Part shown: positions 1-11,207 of the stretch, in pieces
Numbering within the stretch: the stretch's first letter is position 1
How the letters are laid out: each line of letters begins with the position of its first letter
NCBI RefSeq assembly: GCF_009938225.1
Contig: NZ_AP019657.1
Span: 2,170,001-2,234,000 of the forward strand
Source of the DNA: Vibrio ponticus
GTDB taxonomy: Bacteria > Pseudomonadota > Gammaproteobacteria > Enterobacterales > Vibrionaceae
Direction: 5' to 3'
DNA: 64,000 nt
The notes under the pieces: generated by a model
Seen by the model: the letters and a program-made list of their open reading frames with translations, nothing else
The model's database searches: none
What the model was told of the DNA's origin: nothing
Program-made: the position numbers and the translations under genes

Positions 1-2537
1 ATTGGACCTTCACCCACCCCTTTGATCGCGCCGATACCGTAAACAATCGCACCATCTTCATCAACATTAAAACGGTATAGACCTGAGTTAATGTCTGGCG
101 GTAGCACTTTAAGTTTCATGCGGAAACATTCGTCGACCAGACCAACCACTTTTTCGGTGTTATCCATATCCGCGGTCATTACCGCCGCCATGAACTCTGC
201 CGGGTAGTGAGTCTTTAGCCATAACGTTTGGTAAGAAACCAATGCGTACGCCGCTGAGTGCGATTTGTTAAAGCCGTAGCCAGCAAACTTCTCTACCAAG
301 TCGAAGATTTTCATCGCCAACTCGCCGTCGACGCCATTTTTCACCGCACCATCTTCAAAGGTGGCACGTTGTTTGGCCATCTCTTCCGGTTTTTTCTTAC
401 CCATCGCACGACGCAACATATCTGCACCACCTAGGGTGTAGCCAGACAGTACCTGAGCGATCTGCATTACCTGTTCTTGGTAAAGAATGATGCCGTAAGT
501 GGGATCAAGAATCTCTTTTAATGATTCATGTTGCCACTTTTCATCTGGATAAGAGATCGCTTCGCGTCCGTGTTTACGGTCGATAAAGTTATCCACCATG
601 CCCGATTGTAATGGACCCGGACGGAAAAGCGCTACCAATGCGATGATATCTTCAAAACAGTCCGGTTGCAGACGTTTGATAAGCTCCTTCATACCACGCG
701 ATTCAAGCTGGAATACTGCGGTGGTTTCCGAGTTTTGCAGCACACGGAATGAGGCTTCATCTTGTAATGGAATCGACTCAATACGTACCGGCGCTTCACC
801 GTTGCGCTCAAGGCGCGGGTTAATCAAACCAAGCGCCCAGTCGATAATGGTTAAGGTACGCAGACCTAAGAAGTCAAACTTAACCAGACCCGCGGTTTCA
901 ACGTCGTTCTTATCAAACTGAGTAACAGGAAAATGCCCTTCCGAGTCGGCATAAATCGGCGCAAAGTCAGTAATGGTGGTTGGTGAGATCACCACGCCAC
1001 CAGCGTGTTTACCCGCATTTCGTGTACACCCTTCGAGGATGCGACACATATCAATCAGCTCTTTGACTTCCTCATCAGCCGCATAAAGCTCAGGTAGTGC
1101 AGGTTCAGCCGCGAAGGCTTTTTCCAACGTCATACCTGGATCGGGCGGCACCAATTTTGAAATGCGGTCAACGAAGCCAAATGGATGACCCAGTACACGA
1201 CCTACATCGCGGATTACCGCCTTCGCCGCCATGGTACCAAAAGTAATGATCTGTGATACTGCATCACGACCATACATTTCCGCAACGTGATCAATTACTT
1301 GGTCACGCTTATCCATACAGAAGTCGACGTCGAAATCGGGCATGGATACACGTTCTGGGTTAAGGAAACGTTCGAATAGCAGGTCATATTCAAGCGGATC
1401 GAGATCAGTGATCTTTAACGCATAAGCCACCAATGAACCCGCACCTGAACCACGACCAGGTCCAACCGGGATCGCGTTATCTTTTGACCATTGAATGAAC
1501 TCCATTACGATCAAGAAGTAGCCCGGGAAGCCCATGTTGTTGATTACTTCCAGTTCAATTTCGAGGCGCTCATCGTATTCAGGACGACGCTTTAATCGCT
1601 CTTCTTCATCGGGGAACAGAAACTCAAGGCGATCTTCCAGACCTTCTCGAGATTTCATCACCAAGAATTCGGTTTCTTTCATGCCTTCGGTTGGGAAAGC
1701 TGGGAGGAAGTATTCACCCAAACGGACAGTGACATTACAGCGCTTAGCAATCTCAACACTGTTCTCTAGTGCTTCGGGAATGTCAGCAAATAGCTCACAC
1801 ATTTCCTCTTCACTACGCAGGTATTGCTGAGGACTGTAGTTCTTGGGACGGCGAGGATCTTCTAGTGTGTAACCATCGTGAATCGCCACGCGGATCTCAT
1901 GGGCATCAAACAGCTCTTCGTTGAGAAATACCACATCGTTGGTTGCCACCACTGGCAGGTCTTTTTCCTGAGCCAGTTCAAGCGCAAAGTGTAAATAGCT
2001 CTCTTCGTCAGCACGACCAGTACGAGTAAGCTCCAAATAGTAGCGGTCAGCAAAATGTTGCTGATAAAAATCAACACACTGATCCACCAGCTTTTTATTG
2101 CCTTTCAGCAAAGCTTTACCCACATCACCACTCTTACCGCCCGAGATGAGGATCAAACCTTCTGCGAGATCAATCAACCAGTCACGATCAATCACTGGCT
2201 GATGTTGAACATGTCCGCGTAGATAGGCTTTAGAAATCAGTAACGTTAGGTTCTTATAGCCAACGTTATCCGCCGCCAATACCGTTAATTTAACCAGCTC
2301 ATCACCAAACTCTGGGATTTGCATGGCAAAGTCAGCACCAATAATTGGCTTCACACCGCAACCATGGGCGGTACCATAGAATTTCACCAAGCCACATAAG
2401 TTGGTGAAATCGGTTAATGCCATGGCTGGCATGCCCATTTCGGCCACTTTCTTCACAAGAGGTGGCACTTTCGACAGGCCATCCACCATGGAGAAATCAC
2501 TGTGAACACGAAGGTGAATAAACTTTGGATCTGACAT
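1..2537 (-). CDS. dnaE: DNA polymerase III subunit alpha, N-terminal part
   Basis: This is the replicative polymerase catalytic subunit, adding nucleotides in the chromosomal replisome. The reading frame begins at the ATG at 2537 ([17 protein letters not shown]) and stays open to the left window edge, giving about 845 codons of the roughly 1160 usual for the family, so about 315 C-terminal residues lie outside. The N-terminal PHP domain ([11 protein letters not shown]) is visible, and the polymerase palm carries the catalytic aspartates in MPDFDVDF near residue 400 and a third acidic residue in KFDFLGLR around 555. It lies 43 bp downstream of rnhB in the usual gammaproteobacterial order lpxB-rnhB-dnaE. 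I see no frameshift in the part present. Confidence 0.97.
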   Translation of the reverse strand, partial: MSDPKFIHLRVHSDFSMVDGLSKVPPLVKKVAEMGMPAMALTDFTNLCGLVKFYGTAHGCGVKPIIGADFAMQIPEFGDELVKLTVLAADNVGYKNLTLLISKAYLRGHVQHQPVIDRDWLIDLAEGLILISGGKSGDVGKALLKGNKKLVDQCVDFYQQHFADRYYLELTRTGRADEESYLHFALELAQEKDLPVVATNDVVFLNEELFDAHEIRVAIHDGYTLEDPRRPKNYSPQQYLRSEEEMCELFADIPEALENSVEIAKRCNVTVRLGEYFLPAFPTEGMKETEFLVMKSREGLEDRLEFLFPDEEERLKRRPEYDERLEIELEVINNMGFPGYFLIVMEFIQWSKDNAIPVGPGRGSGAGSLVAYALKITDLDPLEYDLLFERFLNPERVSMPDFDVDFCMDKRDQVIDHVAEMYGRDAVSQIITFGTMAAKAVIRDVGRVLGHPFGFVDRISKLVPPDPGMTLEKAFAAEPALPELYAADEEVKELIDMCRILEGCTRNAGKHAGGVVISPTTITDFAPIYADSEGHFPVTQFDKNDVETAGLVKFDFLGLRTLTIIDWALGLINPRLERNGEAPVRIESIPLQDEASFRVLQNSETTAVFQLESRGMKELIKRLQPDCFEDIIALVALFRPGPLQSGMVDNFIDRKHGREAISYPDEKWQHESLKEILDPTYGIILYQEQVMQIAQVLSGYTLGGADMLRRAMGKKKPEEMAKQRATFEDGAVKNGVDGELAMKIFDLVEKFAGYGFNKSHSAAYALVSYQTLWLKTHYPAEFMAAVMTADMDNTEKVVGLVDECFRMKLKVLPPDINSGLYRFNVDEDGAIVYGIGAIKGVGEGP

Positions 2538-2580
2538 TAATACTTTCCGGCTTTGACGCTTAACTGACTATTCTACGCGA

Positions 2581-3201
2581 TTACTCTTCGAGTCCGAGTG
2601 CTTTTTTTACTGGTTTGAAGCTTTTACGGTGTTGATCAATCACACCATGCTGCTCAATGGCTTCAAAGTGCGCTTTGGTTGGATAACCTTTGTGCTTGGC
2701 AAAGCCAAACTGTGGGTATTGTTTATCCAACTCTTCCATTTCTTGGTCACGTACCACCTTGGCAATGATAGATGCGGCACTGATTTCTGCCACGCGTAAA
2801 TCGCCTTTAACCACCGCTAACGCATCCATTGGCAACTGTGGACAACGATTGCCATCAATTAGAGCCAAATCAGGTTGTACTTGCAGCCCTGCAATCGCAC
2901 GCTGCATCGCCACCATTGTCGCTTGTAAAATGTTCAGCTCGTCGATCTCTTCAGGAGAACAGCGCCCTACAGACCAAGCCAGTGCTTTTTCTTTAATCTC
3001 TGGCAATAAGGCTAAACGTTTTTTCTCGCTCAGCTTCTTAGAGTCGTTCAACCCTTCAATAGGGTTATTTGGATCAAGAATCACGGCAGCGGTCACCACA
3101 TCGCCCACTAAAGGTCCACGACCCACTTCATCCACACCAGCAATCAGTTGGTAACCTTGCGGGTACTCAAATGGCGGTAACTCTTTTTTCTCTTTCGTCA
3201 T
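2581..3201 (-). CDS. rnhB: Ribonuclease HII
   Basis: RNase HII nicks the RNA strand of RNA:DNA hybrids and starts removal of single ribonucleotides misincorporated into DNA. The 206-residue protein has the family signature [12 protein letters not shown] (Asp24 and Glu25 are catalytic metal ligands), the [12 protein letters not shown] motif, a third acidic residue in LALIDGN near 115 and [12 protein letters not shown] near 140. Length matches the family. Its ATG overlaps the stop of lpxB by 4 bp (ATGA-type overlap), which suggests translational coupling. Confidence 0.97.
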   Translation of the reverse strand: MTKEKKELPPFEYPQGYQLIAGVDEVGRGPLVGDVVTAAVILDPNNPIEGLNDSKKLSEKKRLALLPEIKEKALAWSVGRCSPEEIDELNILQATMVAMQRAIAGLQVQPDLALIDGNRCPQLPMDALAVVKGDLRVAEISAASIIAKVVRDQEMEELDKQYPQFGFAKHKGYPTKAHFEAIEQHGVIDQHRKSFKPVKKALGLEE

Positions 3202-4349
3202 ACAACTTTATTCATTTCAATTAGGTTTAACACCGCTTTAGCCGCTTGCTGATCGGCATCTTTGCGGATCGAATGGTGCATCTCAGTAAACTTACTCACC
3301 ATTGCTTGACCATGCTCGCCGAGTAGACACTCTACCTCTTGGCTAAGATTCTCTGGGGTACACTCTTCTTGTAGGAACTCTTTGACCAACTCTTGATCAG
3401 CCAGAATATTCGGCAGCGACACATACTTGGTTTTTAACATCCGGCGCGCCAAGAAGGCGGTAAAGGCATTCACTTTATAACCCACCACCATTGGACGCTT
3501 GACCAGCATGCACTCTAGCGCAACAGTACCTGACGCCAGCATGACTGCATCAGAAGCGGTAATTACGTTCTTAGCCGTATCGTCGATGAGTGTAAACTCG
3601 AGCTCTGGGGCGATCTCTTGCCATGCTGCTTCAAATTGCTCACGACGTTTGTGGTTAACCAGTGCAACCACAAAACCAAGCTCTGGGTCTTTTTCATGCA
3701 GTTGCTTACAAGCTTGAATAAACGGTTCAGCCAGCATTTTAAGCTCGCCACCACGACTGCCCGGCAGCACCGCTAACCAACGTTTGTCTTGCGCTAAGCC
3801 AAGCAATTCACGGGCAGGCACTTTGTCTGATTGCAGAGGAATTGCATCTGCCAAAGTATGACCAATAAACTCACACGGCACATCGAATTTATCGTAAAAC
3901 GCTTTTTCAAATGGCAAAAACGCCAGCACCAAGTTGGTTGCCTTGGCAATACCAAAAATACGCTTTTGTCGCCATGCCCATACCGATGGACTGACATAAT
4001 GCACAGTCTTAATCCCGGCATTTTTCAAATCAAGCTCTAAGCGCAGGTTGAAATCTGGAGCGTCAATCCCGACAAAGACATCTGGTGGATTAGTGGTGAA
4101 GTATTTGACCAACTCGGCTTTGACTTTCAGCAGGCGCGGTAAGCGACCAAGCACTTCGACTAAGCCCATCACCGACAACTCTTCCATATCGAACAGCGAT
4201 TCACAACCTTGAGCAATCATCTTAGGTCCACCAATGCCAACAAATTCCGCGTTCGGATATTGCTGTTTAATTGCTTTGATAAAGCCTTCACCTAAGGTAT
4301 CGCCAGACAATTCACCGGCGACGATGCCAATTCTCAGCGGTCTTTCCAT
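3198..4349 (-). CDS. lpxB: Lipid-A-disaccharide synthase
   Basis: LpxB joins UDP-2,3-diacylglucosamine to lipid X to form the lipid A disaccharide at the inner face of the cytoplasmic membrane. The frame is open to 4397, but the ATG at 4349 ([17 protein letters not shown]) is the better start. It gives 383 residues, close to the 382 of E. coli LpxB, and the extra 16 codons run into an intrinsic-terminator hairpin. The glycine-rich start [19 protein letters not shown] near residue 90 and LPGSRGGE near 195 are typical. It overlaps rnhB by 4 bp. A terminator separates it from lpxA. Confidence 0.96.
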   Translation of the reverse strand: MERPLRIGIVAGELSGDTLGEGFIKAIKQQYPNAEFVGIGGPKMIAQGCESLFDMEELSVMGLVEVLGRLPRLLKVKAELVKYFTTNPPDVFVGIDAPDFNLRLELDLKNAGIKTVHYVSPSVWAWRQKRIFGIAKATNLVLAFLPFEKAFYDKFDVPCEFIGHTLADAIPLQSDKVPARELLGLAQDKRWLAVLPGSRGGELKMLAEPFIQACKQLHEKDPELGFVVALVNHKRREQFEAAWQEIAPELEFTLIDDTAKNVITASDAVMLASGTVALECMLVKRPMVVGYKVNAFTAFLARRMLKTKYVSLPNILADQELVKEFLQEECTPENLSQEVECLLGEHGQAMVSKFTEMHHSIRKDADQQAAKAVLNLIEMNKVV

Positions 4350-4372
4350 CGTAAATTTTCCCCAGCTTAAAA

Positions 4373-4408
4373 ACACAAAAAGACCGCAGTTCATCACTGC
4401 GATCTTTT
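4373..4408 (-). terminator. Intrinsic terminator or attenuator between lpxA and lpxB
   Basis: On the minus strand a GC-rich stem (GATCGCAGT pairing with ACTGCGGTC, one G-T wobble, 5-nt loop) is followed directly by five T residues. It begins about 20 bp after the lpxA stop and ends about 20 bp before the lpxB ATG. It also rules out the longer upstream lpxB start. Whether it fully terminates or only attenuates cannot be told from sequence. Confidence 0.7.
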
Positions 4409-4431
4409 GATACTAATTTGCGCTCAATCGC

Positions 4432-5220
4432 TTAGCGAATAATGCCACGTTCAGTGGATTCAAGCATCTTCAACATTGGCTCAATTGATGCCCACTCTTG
4501 TGCCATCTCTGCCAAAATTGGTTTTACTTCTTCTAGCGTCTTACCTGAACGGTAAATCTCTTTGTACGCTTTTTGTAATGCACGTAGTTCTGGTTTCTCG
4601 AAACCGTTACGCTTTAGACCCACTAGGTTTAGACCAAATGGTGAAGCGTGGTTACCTTGAGCCAGTACGTATGGCAATACGTCTTGCACCACTGCCGAAC
4701 AACCACCAATGTATGCGTAAGCACCTACCGTACAGAATGGGTGAATTGCAGACAGCGCCATCACACCCGCGTAATCACCCACCGTTACGTGACCACCAAG
4801 AATCGCATTGTTACCAATATGAGTATGGTTACCAACGATAACATCGTGCGCAACGTGAGCGTTAACACACAGAAGGTTATCATTACCGATCACAGTCGTT
4901 GCTTTATCTTGTACCGTACCACGGTGGATTTGCACCGCTTCACGAATCACATTGCGATCACCAATCACTACTGTGGTATCTTCACCACCGTATTTCTTGT
5001 CTTGGTTCTCTTCGCCAATCACTGCGTGTGGGAAGATACGGTTATCTTTACCAATCGTAGTGTGACCTTTAATCACAACATGCGACATGATTTCAGTGCC
5101 TTCACCAATCTCTACATGAGAGGTGATGTAAGTAAACGGCCCAACAACAACGTTAGCACCGATCTTTGCACCTTCTTCAACCACCGCCATCGGGTGGATT
5201 TGAGCAGTTTCATGAATCAT
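4432..5220 (-). CDS. lpxA: UDP-N-acetylglucosamine acyltransferase
   Basis: LpxA performs the first step of lipid A synthesis, moving a 3-hydroxyacyl chain from acyl carrier protein to UDP-GlcNAc in the cytoplasm. The 262-residue protein shows the imperfect hexapeptide repeats of a left-handed beta helix (IGANVVVGPFTYI, IGNHTHIG-type turns) through about residue 185. A NAHVAHDVIVGN segment near residue 120 carries the conserved catalytic His region, and a helical C-terminal domain with GFNLVGLKRNGF follows. Length equals E. coli LpxA. fabZ lies 3 bp upstream, so the two are co-transcribed. Confidence 0.97.
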   Translation of the reverse strand: MIHETAQIHPMAVVEEGAKIGANVVVGPFTYITSHVEIGEGTEIMSHVVIKGHTTIGKDNRIFPHAVIGEENQDKKYGGEDTTVVIGDRNVIREAVQIHRGTVQDKATTVIGNDNLLCVNAHVAHDVIVGNHTHIGNNAILGGHVTVGDYAGVMALSAIHPFCTVGAYAYIGGCSAVVQDVLPYVLAQGNHASPFGLNLVGLKRNGFEKPELRALQKAYKEIYRSGKTLEEVKPILAEMAQEWASIEPMLKMLESTERGIIR

Positions 5221-5223
5221 AAA

Positions 5224-5682
5224 TTAAAACTCTCGACGAGCACACTTAAGGTCAGCTGAACATACAACGTCGCCATCAACTTTCGCTGAGCACGAGAATG
5301 CTGCGATGCCACGACGTTCTTTAACAAACTCAACTTCGATCACGAGTTGATCACCAGGAGTTACCGGCTTGCGGAATTTCGCGTTATCTACGCTAGCAAA
5401 GTAGTAAAGCTCGTTACCTGACGGTGCACCGAATGATTTAAATGCCAACAAGCCTGTTGCTTGTGCCATCGCTTCAAGGATCAATACACCCGGGAATACA
5501 GGAAGTTGAGGGAAATGACCAGTAAATTGAGGTTCATTTACAGAAACGTTCTTGATCGCAGTTAAGTATTTCGCTTCTTGGTAATCTGTTACACGATCAA
5601 TTAATAAGAATGGGTAGCGATGAGGTAACAATTCCTGAATCTCAGTAATGTTCATCGTTTTCTTTTCTGTAGTCAAAGTCAT
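5224..5682 (-). CDS. fabZ: 3-hydroxyacyl-[acyl-carrier-protein] dehydratase FabZ
   Basis: FabZ dehydrates 3-hydroxyacyl-ACP in fatty acid elongation and competes with LpxA for 3-hydroxymyristoyl-ACP, so its position next to lpxA is functional. The 152-residue hot-dog-fold protein has [14 protein letters not shown] at the N terminus, the catalytic His in [14 protein letters not shown] and the catalytic Glu in [11 protein letters not shown]. The ATG at 5682 has AGGA 2 bases before it. A second ATG at 5655 ([13 protein letters not shown]) is possible, so the first nine residues are uncertain. Confidence 0.96.
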   Translation of the reverse strand: MTLTTEKKTMNITEIQELLPHRYPFLLIDRVTDYQEAKYLTAIKNVSVNEPQFTGHFPQLPVFPGVLILEAMAQATGLLAFKSFGAPSGNELYYFASVDNAKFRKPVTPGDQLVIEVEFVKERRGIAAFSCSAKVDGDVVCSADLKCARREF

Positions 5683-5778
5683 ATTCCTATTTTGAATGCT
5701 AAATTCATTTTCTGGCAGGCATTATACCCAAGTATGCGTCTGTTGCTACGTAGTTCAAGCCGCATAGGGGCATATAGA

Positions 5779-5812
5779 CAAAAAAGACCCGCCCTTTGCG
5801 AGTCTTTTTCCT
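5779..5812 (-). terminator. Intrinsic terminator between lpxD and fabZ
   Basis: On the minus strand the stem AAGACTCGC/GCGGGTCTT (one T-G wobble, loop of about 5 nt) is followed by a T-run. It starts about 11 bp after the lpxD stop. fabZ-lpxA therefore probably needs its own promoter in the roughly 95 bp before the fabZ ATG, or depends on readthrough. Confidence 0.75.
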
Positions 5813-5822
5813 AGCAACGGAA

Positions 5823-6854
5823 TTAAGATTCCGTTTTCTCTTCCAACTGTTTTTCAACAGCTTTGAGACGTTTATTCATTTCGTCAATACGATGCACGCG
5901 AGTTGCGGTCTTGCGCCACTCTTTATTTGTTTGTAGCGGAATACCTGATGAGTACATACCTTTTTCTTCGATACCACGCATTACCATGCCCATACCGGTA
6001 ATGGTTACACCATCAACAATCTCGATATGGCCATTAATTACGCTCGCGCCACCGATAATGCAGTACTTACCGATCTTAGTACTGCCAGCCACTACTGTAC
6101 CACCTGCCATCGCTGTACCATATCCGATCTCTACGTTATGGGCGATTTGCATTTGGTTATCAATAATGACGTTATCCGCAATTACAGTGTCATCTAATGC
6201 ACCACGGTCAATGGTGGTACACGCACCAATTTCGACACGGTTACCAATGCGCACTGTGCCAAGTTGAGGGATCTTGATCCACTCACCTTTTTCGTTTGCA
6301 TAACCGAAACCATCGCTGCCAATCACTGTGTTAGCTTGAACAAGACAATCGCTACCTAATTCAACGTTGTGATAGATACTAACATTAGCCCAAAGCTGAG
6401 TGTTGCTACCAATTTTAGCGTGTTGACCAATAAAGCAACCCGCGCCAATGATGACGTTATCACCAAGCTCAGCACCCGCCTCGATAACCGCGTTAGCGCC
6501 AATTGAAACGTTGGCTCCAAGTTTCGCTGTTGCATCGATGACTGCTGAAGGTGCAATACCTGCTGCAGCTTTCGGTGTGGTATCTAGCGCTTGCGCCACT
6601 TTAGCAAAAGCAACGTAAGGATCATCAACAACCAGAGCATTGCCCTGGCATTGCTCTAATTGAGCGGCTTTCACCATGACCACTGTTGCTTGGCATTGCG
6701 CTAAATGTTTCGCGTACTTTGGATTAGACAAGAAAGTCACATGACCTTGCTGCGCTTTATCCATTGGTGCAACCATAGTGACTGTCGCTGTCGCGTCACC
6801 ATGTAGCTCGCCCCCAGTAATTGTTGCCAATTCGGCTAATGTCAGTGTCTTCAT
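5823..6854 (-). CDS. lpxD: UDP-3-O-(3-hydroxymyristoyl)glucosamine N-acyltransferase
   Basis: LpxD adds the second 3-hydroxyacyl chain, on nitrogen, in lipid A synthesis. The 343-residue protein (E. coli 341) has an N-terminal uridine-binding domain (residues 1 to about 100). A long hexapeptide-repeat beta helix follows, including [18 protein letters not shown], whose HN pair matches the conserved catalytic His region. The C-terminal helix begins near [13 protein letters not shown]. It sits 6 bp after skp. The order bamA-skp-lpxD links outer-membrane protein and lipid A assembly. Confidence 0.97.
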   Translation of the reverse strand: MKTLTLAELATITGGELHGDATATVTMVAPMDKAQQGHVTFLSNPKYAKHLAQCQATVVMVKAAQLEQCQGNALVVDDPYVAFAKVAQALDTTPKAAAGIAPSAVIDATAKLGANVSIGANAVIEAGAELGDNVIIGAGCFIGQHAKIGSNTQLWANVSIYHNVELGSDCLVQANTVIGSDGFGYANEKGEWIKIPQLGTVRIGNRVEIGACTTIDRGALDDTVIADNVIIDNQMQIAHNVEIGYGTAMAGGTVVAGSTKIGKYCIIGGASVINGHIEIVDGVTITGMGMVMRGIEEKGMYSSGIPLQTNKEWRKTATRVHRIDEMNKRLKAVEKQLEEKTES

Positions 6855-6860
6855 AAACGT

Positions 6861-7370
6861 CTATTTTAATGCTTTGATTACGTCTTCAGAGATGTTGTAC
6901 TCAGGTTTTGAGTATTGCAGTGCTGTGATATCAATAACCATATCGTAGCCTTTCTTCTCTGCAACTTCTTTAACTGCTTTTTGAATCAGTTGGAATAGCT
7001 TCGCTTTTTCTTGAGCTTCACGACGAGCAGACGCTTGCTCTAGTGCTTGTGCTTTTACTTTGTACTTGCTGTCAAGTTGACCGATCTCGATGCGGATTTT
7101 TTCCACTTCTTCTTGACCAAGTAGCTCGCCATCACGCTTCAGCTTTTCAATTTTAGTTCTTGCTTCAGCTTGAATCGCTTTTAGCTCATCCGCTTTGTCT
7201 TTGAACTCTTTCTGCATTTGTTGCAGCACAGCTTCACGTTGAGGAAGCTCTTGGAACACTTGTGCGGTATTCACGTATGCAATTTTCTGTGCAGCTTCTG
7301 CAGCATGAGCAAAAAGAGAAGATGTCATTACCAAAAGGCCAAGACCAGCCGCTTTAATTGTTTTATTCAC
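6861..7370 (-). CDS. skp: Periplasmic chaperone Skp/OmpH
   Basis: Skp is a trimeric periplasmic chaperone that holds unfolded outer-membrane proteins before BamA inserts them. The 169-residue precursor has a cleavable signal peptide (MNKTIKAAGLGLLVMTSSLFAHA). A long charged helical region of about residues 45-130 follows, rich in Lys, Glu, Gln and Ala, which forms the tentacle coiled coil. Family length is about 160. It lies 15 bp downstream of bamA, its functional partner. Confidence 0.95.
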   Translation of the reverse strand: MNKTIKAAGLGLLVMTSSLFAHAAEAAQKIAYVNTAQVFQELPQREAVLQQMQKEFKDKADELKAIQAEARTKIEKLKRDGELLGQEEVEKIRIEIGQLDSKYKVKAQALEQASARREAQEKAKLFQLIQKAVKEVAEKKGYDMVIDITALQYSKPEYNISEDVIKALK

Positions 7371-7385
7371 TTTAAAGTCCTTTAA

Positions 7386-9809
7386 TTAGAAGGTTCTGCC
7401 GATAGTGAAAGTGAAGAATTCTTCGTCATCACCTTCATAAATTTCAATTGGTTTCGCAACCGAGAATACCAGTGGTCCCATCGGAGACATCCACTGCAGT
7501 GCGACACCATAAGAAGCACGATAGTTACCTGGATCTGAGTAATCATAGTAGTACTTTTCATCCACGCCTTCACGGAAGACAAACTCCGTATCCCAAACAC
7601 TCGCGGCATCAATAAATGCACTGGTTCGGATTTGACTGCGCACTTCTTCCGAAGCGAACGGCGTTGGGAAAATCAGCTCAAGACTCGCAAGTGCTACGGC
7701 GTTACCACCAACAGAGTCATCACTCGTAACCAAACATGGGTTGCCTAAACTACATTGTACACCGTCTACGCTGCCACCACTTTGTGATTGAACCGCTCGA
7801 GGCCCCACACTGTTTGAACCAAAACCACGTAGCGTCGTAAAGCCACCAGCATAGTAGTTCTCATAGAATGGGAATAGGTTATCGTTACCATTGGTTTGAC
7901 CGTAACCATTACCATACCCTAAACGACCGCGCATCAGCAGTGAAAAATCATGCTTTTTCGTCAGTGGAATGTAATTTCTTACATCATATTGCAGTTTAAA
8001 GTACTTCGCATCTGAACCCGGCACTGTCATCATGTAAGAAGCGCGCTGATAGTTACCGGCTGTTGGGAAGTAACCTTTGTTTAGGTTGTTGCGAGTCCAA
8101 GATAAATTGATGTCGAAGTCATTCGTGATAATGTCTTCACCTTCCTCAACACCGATACTCTTAGCAAATAGCTGGGCTTGATCATAAGTCGGCACATTAC
8201 CGATCTTGTTGTGAGTGTAACCCACACCAAATTCAAAACGGTTCAGTTCGTCAAACGGGAAACCCCACGTCAAGTTAGCCCCATAACTTTCGTTGGTATA
8301 GTCAACAATACCAGCTTCTGACGCTTCAAAGGTGTTGTAGAAAACTTTACCGCCCAGACTGACCCCATCTAGGTTCCAATACGGGTCACGATACTCTAAC
8401 GTTAGGTTTTTCGAGTAGTCGTTCATCATCGCACTGATACCAACGCGGTTACCTGTACCGGCAAAGTTATCTTGCTGTAGACCAACTTGGAAACTGACGC
8501 CCGATTCTGTACCGTAGCCAACACCAAAGTTAATGCTACCAGAGTTGGCTTCTTTCACCTTGTACACAAGGTCTACTTGGTCATCACTACCTGGTACGCG
8601 GACGGTTTGCACATCTACGGTCTCAAAGAAACCCAGACGGTTCAAACGACCTTTACTGGTCTCAATCGCTTTTGAGTTGAGCCAACTACCTTCCATCTGG
8701 CGCATTTCGCGGCGCAATACTTCATCTTTAGTGGCATTGTTACCAATAAAGCGAATGTCACGCACGTAAACACGTTGACCAGGCTCGACACTGACCACGA
8801 GTGAAACCTGTTTCGTTTCTTCATTGAACTCTGGAATGGTGCGCACTTGCGGGTAAGCATAGCCTGCTTCACCCAGTACTCGCTTAACGCCTTCTTCTAG
8901 GGCCGTCACTGCTGAACCTTTATAGACCTCACCTGGCTCAAACGTCACTAAACGCTCAAACTCGGCTTCTTTACCGATGAGATCACCGCGGAACTTAACG
9001 CCTTCAACCGTGTATTGCTCACCTTCACTGATATTCAGAGTGATATACACCCCTTTCTTATCCGGAGAGATTGACACTTGTGTCGAAGTCACTTGGAACT
9101 TTAAATAACCGCGGTCAAGGTAGTAAGTACGCAAGGCTTCAATATCACCCGCCAGTACTTGTTTCTGATACTTATCATCAGAGAGGAAGTTCCACCAAGA
9201 AACATTGGCATTAAGATTGAAGCGCGACATCAACTCATCATCAGTAAACACTTGGTTACCGATAAAGTTAATTTGCTGGATCTTAGCCGACACACCTTCA
9301 GTGAAGACAAACTTTAGGTCAGTACGATTACGTGGTAGAGGCGTGATTACCGCCTGTACAGTCGCGTTATACTTACCAACACTGTAATAAAAGTCTTCTA
9401 GACCTTTCTCAATGTTAGATAAGGTGGTGCGATCGAGCGCTTCCCCCACTCGGATACCCGAAGCATCCAAGTTTTGTTGCAACTGCTCATCTTTAATCGC
9501 GCTATTGCCAGAAAAAGAGATCGTTGAAATCGTCGGTCGCTCAGTAACTTGGATTACTAATACGTCGTTATCTCGCGAAACCTTAATATCTTCAAAGTTA
9601 CCGGTCGAATAAAGAGCACGGATAATTTCCGCCACATCCTGATTGCTGACGGTATCCCCGATTCGGATTGGCATTTTTAGTAATGCCGCACCAAGAGCAA
9701 CGCGCTGTAAACCTTCGATCTGAATATCTTGCACTACAAAACTGTCGGCTGCGTTTGCTGAAACGCTGGTTGCCAAAAGTGTTGCTAACAGAATTTTTTT
9801 CATCGCCAT
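7386..9809 (-). CDS. bamA: Outer membrane protein assembly factor BamA
   Basis: BamA is the central Omp85-family insertase of the BAM complex, folding beta-barrel proteins into the outer membrane. The 807-residue precursor has a signal peptide ending near ANAA (residue 20-21). Five POTRA domains follow up to about residue 420 (starting [14 protein letters not shown]), then a 16-strand barrel. The conserved loop-6 motif appears as TLRGFG near 660, and the protein ends FTFTIGRTF with a terminal Phe as expected for an outer-membrane barrel. The upstream neighbour is rseP and the downstream one skp, as in E. coli. Confidence 0.97.
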   Translation of the reverse strand: MAMKKILLATLLATSVSANAADSFVVQDIQIEGLQRVALGAALLKMPIRIGDTVSNQDVAEIIRALYSTGNFEDIKVSRDNDVLVIQVTERPTISTISFSGNSAIKDEQLQQNLDASGIRVGEALDRTTLSNIEKGLEDFYYSVGKYNATVQAVITPLPRNRTDLKFVFTEGVSAKIQQINFIGNQVFTDDELMSRFNLNANVSWWNFLSDDKYQKQVLAGDIEALRTYYLDRGYLKFQVTSTQVSISPDKKGVYITLNISEGEQYTVEGVKFRGDLIGKEAEFERLVTFEPGEVYKGSAVTALEEGVKRVLGEAGYAYPQVRTIPEFNEETKQVSLVVSVEPGQRVYVRDIRFIGNNATKDEVLRREMRQMEGSWLNSKAIETSKGRLNRLGFFETVDVQTVRVPGSDDQVDLVYKVKEANSGSINFGVGYGTESGVSFQVGLQQDNFAGTGNRVGISAMMNDYSKNLTLEYRDPYWNLDGVSLGGKVFYNTFEASEAGIVDYTNESYGANLTWGFPFDELNRFEFGVGYTHNKIGNVPTYDQAQLFAKSIGVEEGEDIITNDFDINLSWTRNNLNKGYFPTAGNYQRASYMMTVPGSDAKYFKLQYDVRNYIPLTKKHDFSLLMRGRLGYGNGYGQTNGNDNLFPFYENYYAGGFTTLRGFGSNSVGPRAVQSQSGGSVDGVQCSLGNPCLVTSDDSVGGNAVALASLELIFPTPFASEEVRSQIRTSAFIDAASVWDTEFVFREGVDEKYYYDYSDPGNYRASYGVALQWMSPMGPLVFSVAKPIEIYEGDDEEFFTFTIGRTF

Positions 9810-9848
9810 ATATGTTTTAGTTATTCCTTACTACAACCTTCATCCACG

Positions 9849-11207
9849 TTATAAGCGCGCAAAGTCGTTAAAAATCGCCACGGCCATCAGGGCAAATATA
9901 ATTGCGCCACCAAATCGGTAGCCCATCTCCTGCACCTTCTCTGGCACAGGACGTCGAATAATTGCTTCAATGGCAAAGAACAATAAATGTCCGCCATCAA
10001 GCATTGGCAACGGAACCAAGTTAATAATACCGAGGTTGACACTGATTAACGCTAGGAAGCCTAAAAAGTATACCAGTCCATAATCAGCCGTCGTTCCTGC
10101 CCCTTTTGCGATCGTAATCGGTCCGCTGAGGTTATTTAGGCCAACGTCGCCTACCACCAGTTTTTTCAACATGGTGACTGTCAAATCAATAACCTGACCC
10201 GTTTTGTCTACCGCTTTGCCGATAGACTCAAATACACCAAATTGCAGGTTGAAGCGATAGTTTTCAGGCCATTCTGCGACCTCAGGAGCGATTCCCGCAA
10301 AGCCAATTGTGGTTCCATCGCTGAGTGCTTTACTTTGTGGAATCAAAGTCAGCGATACCGCCTGCTCACCACGCATCACCTCAACATCGAGTGGAATATT
10401 CGGATTACTTCTAACCAGCTCAACCAGCTGCTGCCACTGGTCAATTGCTTGTTGATTCATTGCGATAATCTTATCGCCCGCCATCAAGCCAGCAGTATAA
10501 CCCGCCCCACCCTCTGAAATACTCGCAAGTGTGGTTGAAATCTCTGGGGTATACGGCCTAAAGCCCAGCGCAGACATTGCCGACTGACTGTCAGGATCAA
10601 ACTGCCAGCCATCAAGGTTCAACGTTACTTGCTGTTCCATACCGATACTATCGCTTGGCACCACAGTCATCGTTAGCGTCTGTTCACCAATATGCGACAC
10701 TAACTGCATGTTCACCGATTCCCAATCCGCGGTTTTGACGCCGGAAATCGCTTTTAGTTCCATGCCAGACTCTAAACCTGCTTGGGCAGCGATCGATTGG
10801 GGTTGAATATTACCAACGACCGGTTTAACTGCAGGTACACCAATCAGAAACACCAACCAGTAGGCAAAAATCGCAAACAAAAAGTTAAATGCAGGACCGG
10901 CAGCCACGATTGCCGTGCGTTTCCAAAGTGCTTTTTTATCAAATGCGAACTGTTGCATCTCTGCTGGAACTTCGTCAACACGGCTATCAAGCATCTTAAC
11001 GTAGCCGCCAAGCGGGATCATTGAGATGGTGTATTCTGTGCCATCTTTGCCCACCTTGCGCCAAATTGATTTACCAAAACCAATCGAGAAGCGCTCGACT
11101 TTCACGCCACAGCGACGTGCAACCCAAAAATGCCCAAACTCATGTACCGCAACTAGAATACCTAGGGCAACGATAAATGAGACAAAGTTCCATAAGATTG
11201 CTGTCAT
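9849..11207 (-). CDS. rseP: Site-2 protease RseP
   Basis: RseP is the intramembrane zinc metalloprotease that cleaves RseA after DegS and so releases sigma E; it also clears signal peptide remnants. The 452-residue protein has HEFGH at residues 22-26 in the first membrane segment, two PDZ domains in the periplasmic part (about 125-320), and the LDGGH motif near residue 402 that completes the zinc site. Its start overlaps the dxr stop by 4 bp. Regulation of the envelope stress response thus sits beside bamA, whose clients trigger it. Confidence 0.97.
   Translation of the reverse strand: MTAILWNFVSFIVALGILVAVHEFGHFWVARRCGVKVERFSIGFGKSIWRKVGKDGTEYTISMIPLGGYVKMLDSRVDEVPAEMQQFAFDKKALWKRTAIVAAGPAFNFLFAIFAYWLVFLIGVPAVKPVVGNIQPQSIAAQAGLESGMELKAISGVKTADWESVNMQLVSHIGEQTLTMTVVPSDSIGMEQQVTLNLDGWQFDPDSQSAMSALGFRPYTPEISTTLASISEGGAGYTAGLMAGDKIIAMNQQAIDQWQQLVELVRSNPNIPLDVEVMRGEQAVSLTLIPQSKALSDGTTIGFAGIAPEVAEWPENYRFNLQFGVFESIGKAVDKTGQVIDLTVTMLKKLVVGDVGLNNLSGPITIAKGAGTTADYGLVYFLGFLALISVNLGIINLVPLPMLDGGHLLFFAIEAIIRRPVPEKVQEMGYRFGGAIIFALMAVAIFNDFARL

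Noticed and set aside
598..921. A 107-codon ORF on the plus strand inside dnaE
   Set aside because: It is antisense to a clean, strongly conserved dnaE frame and has Ser/Arg-rich shadow composition with no ribosome binding site.
4648..5259. A 203-codon plus-strand ORF across lpxA and the end of fabZ
   Set aside because: It is rich in Thr, Asn and His because it reads the hexapeptide-repeat codons of lpxA backwards; there is no start signal and no family resemblance.
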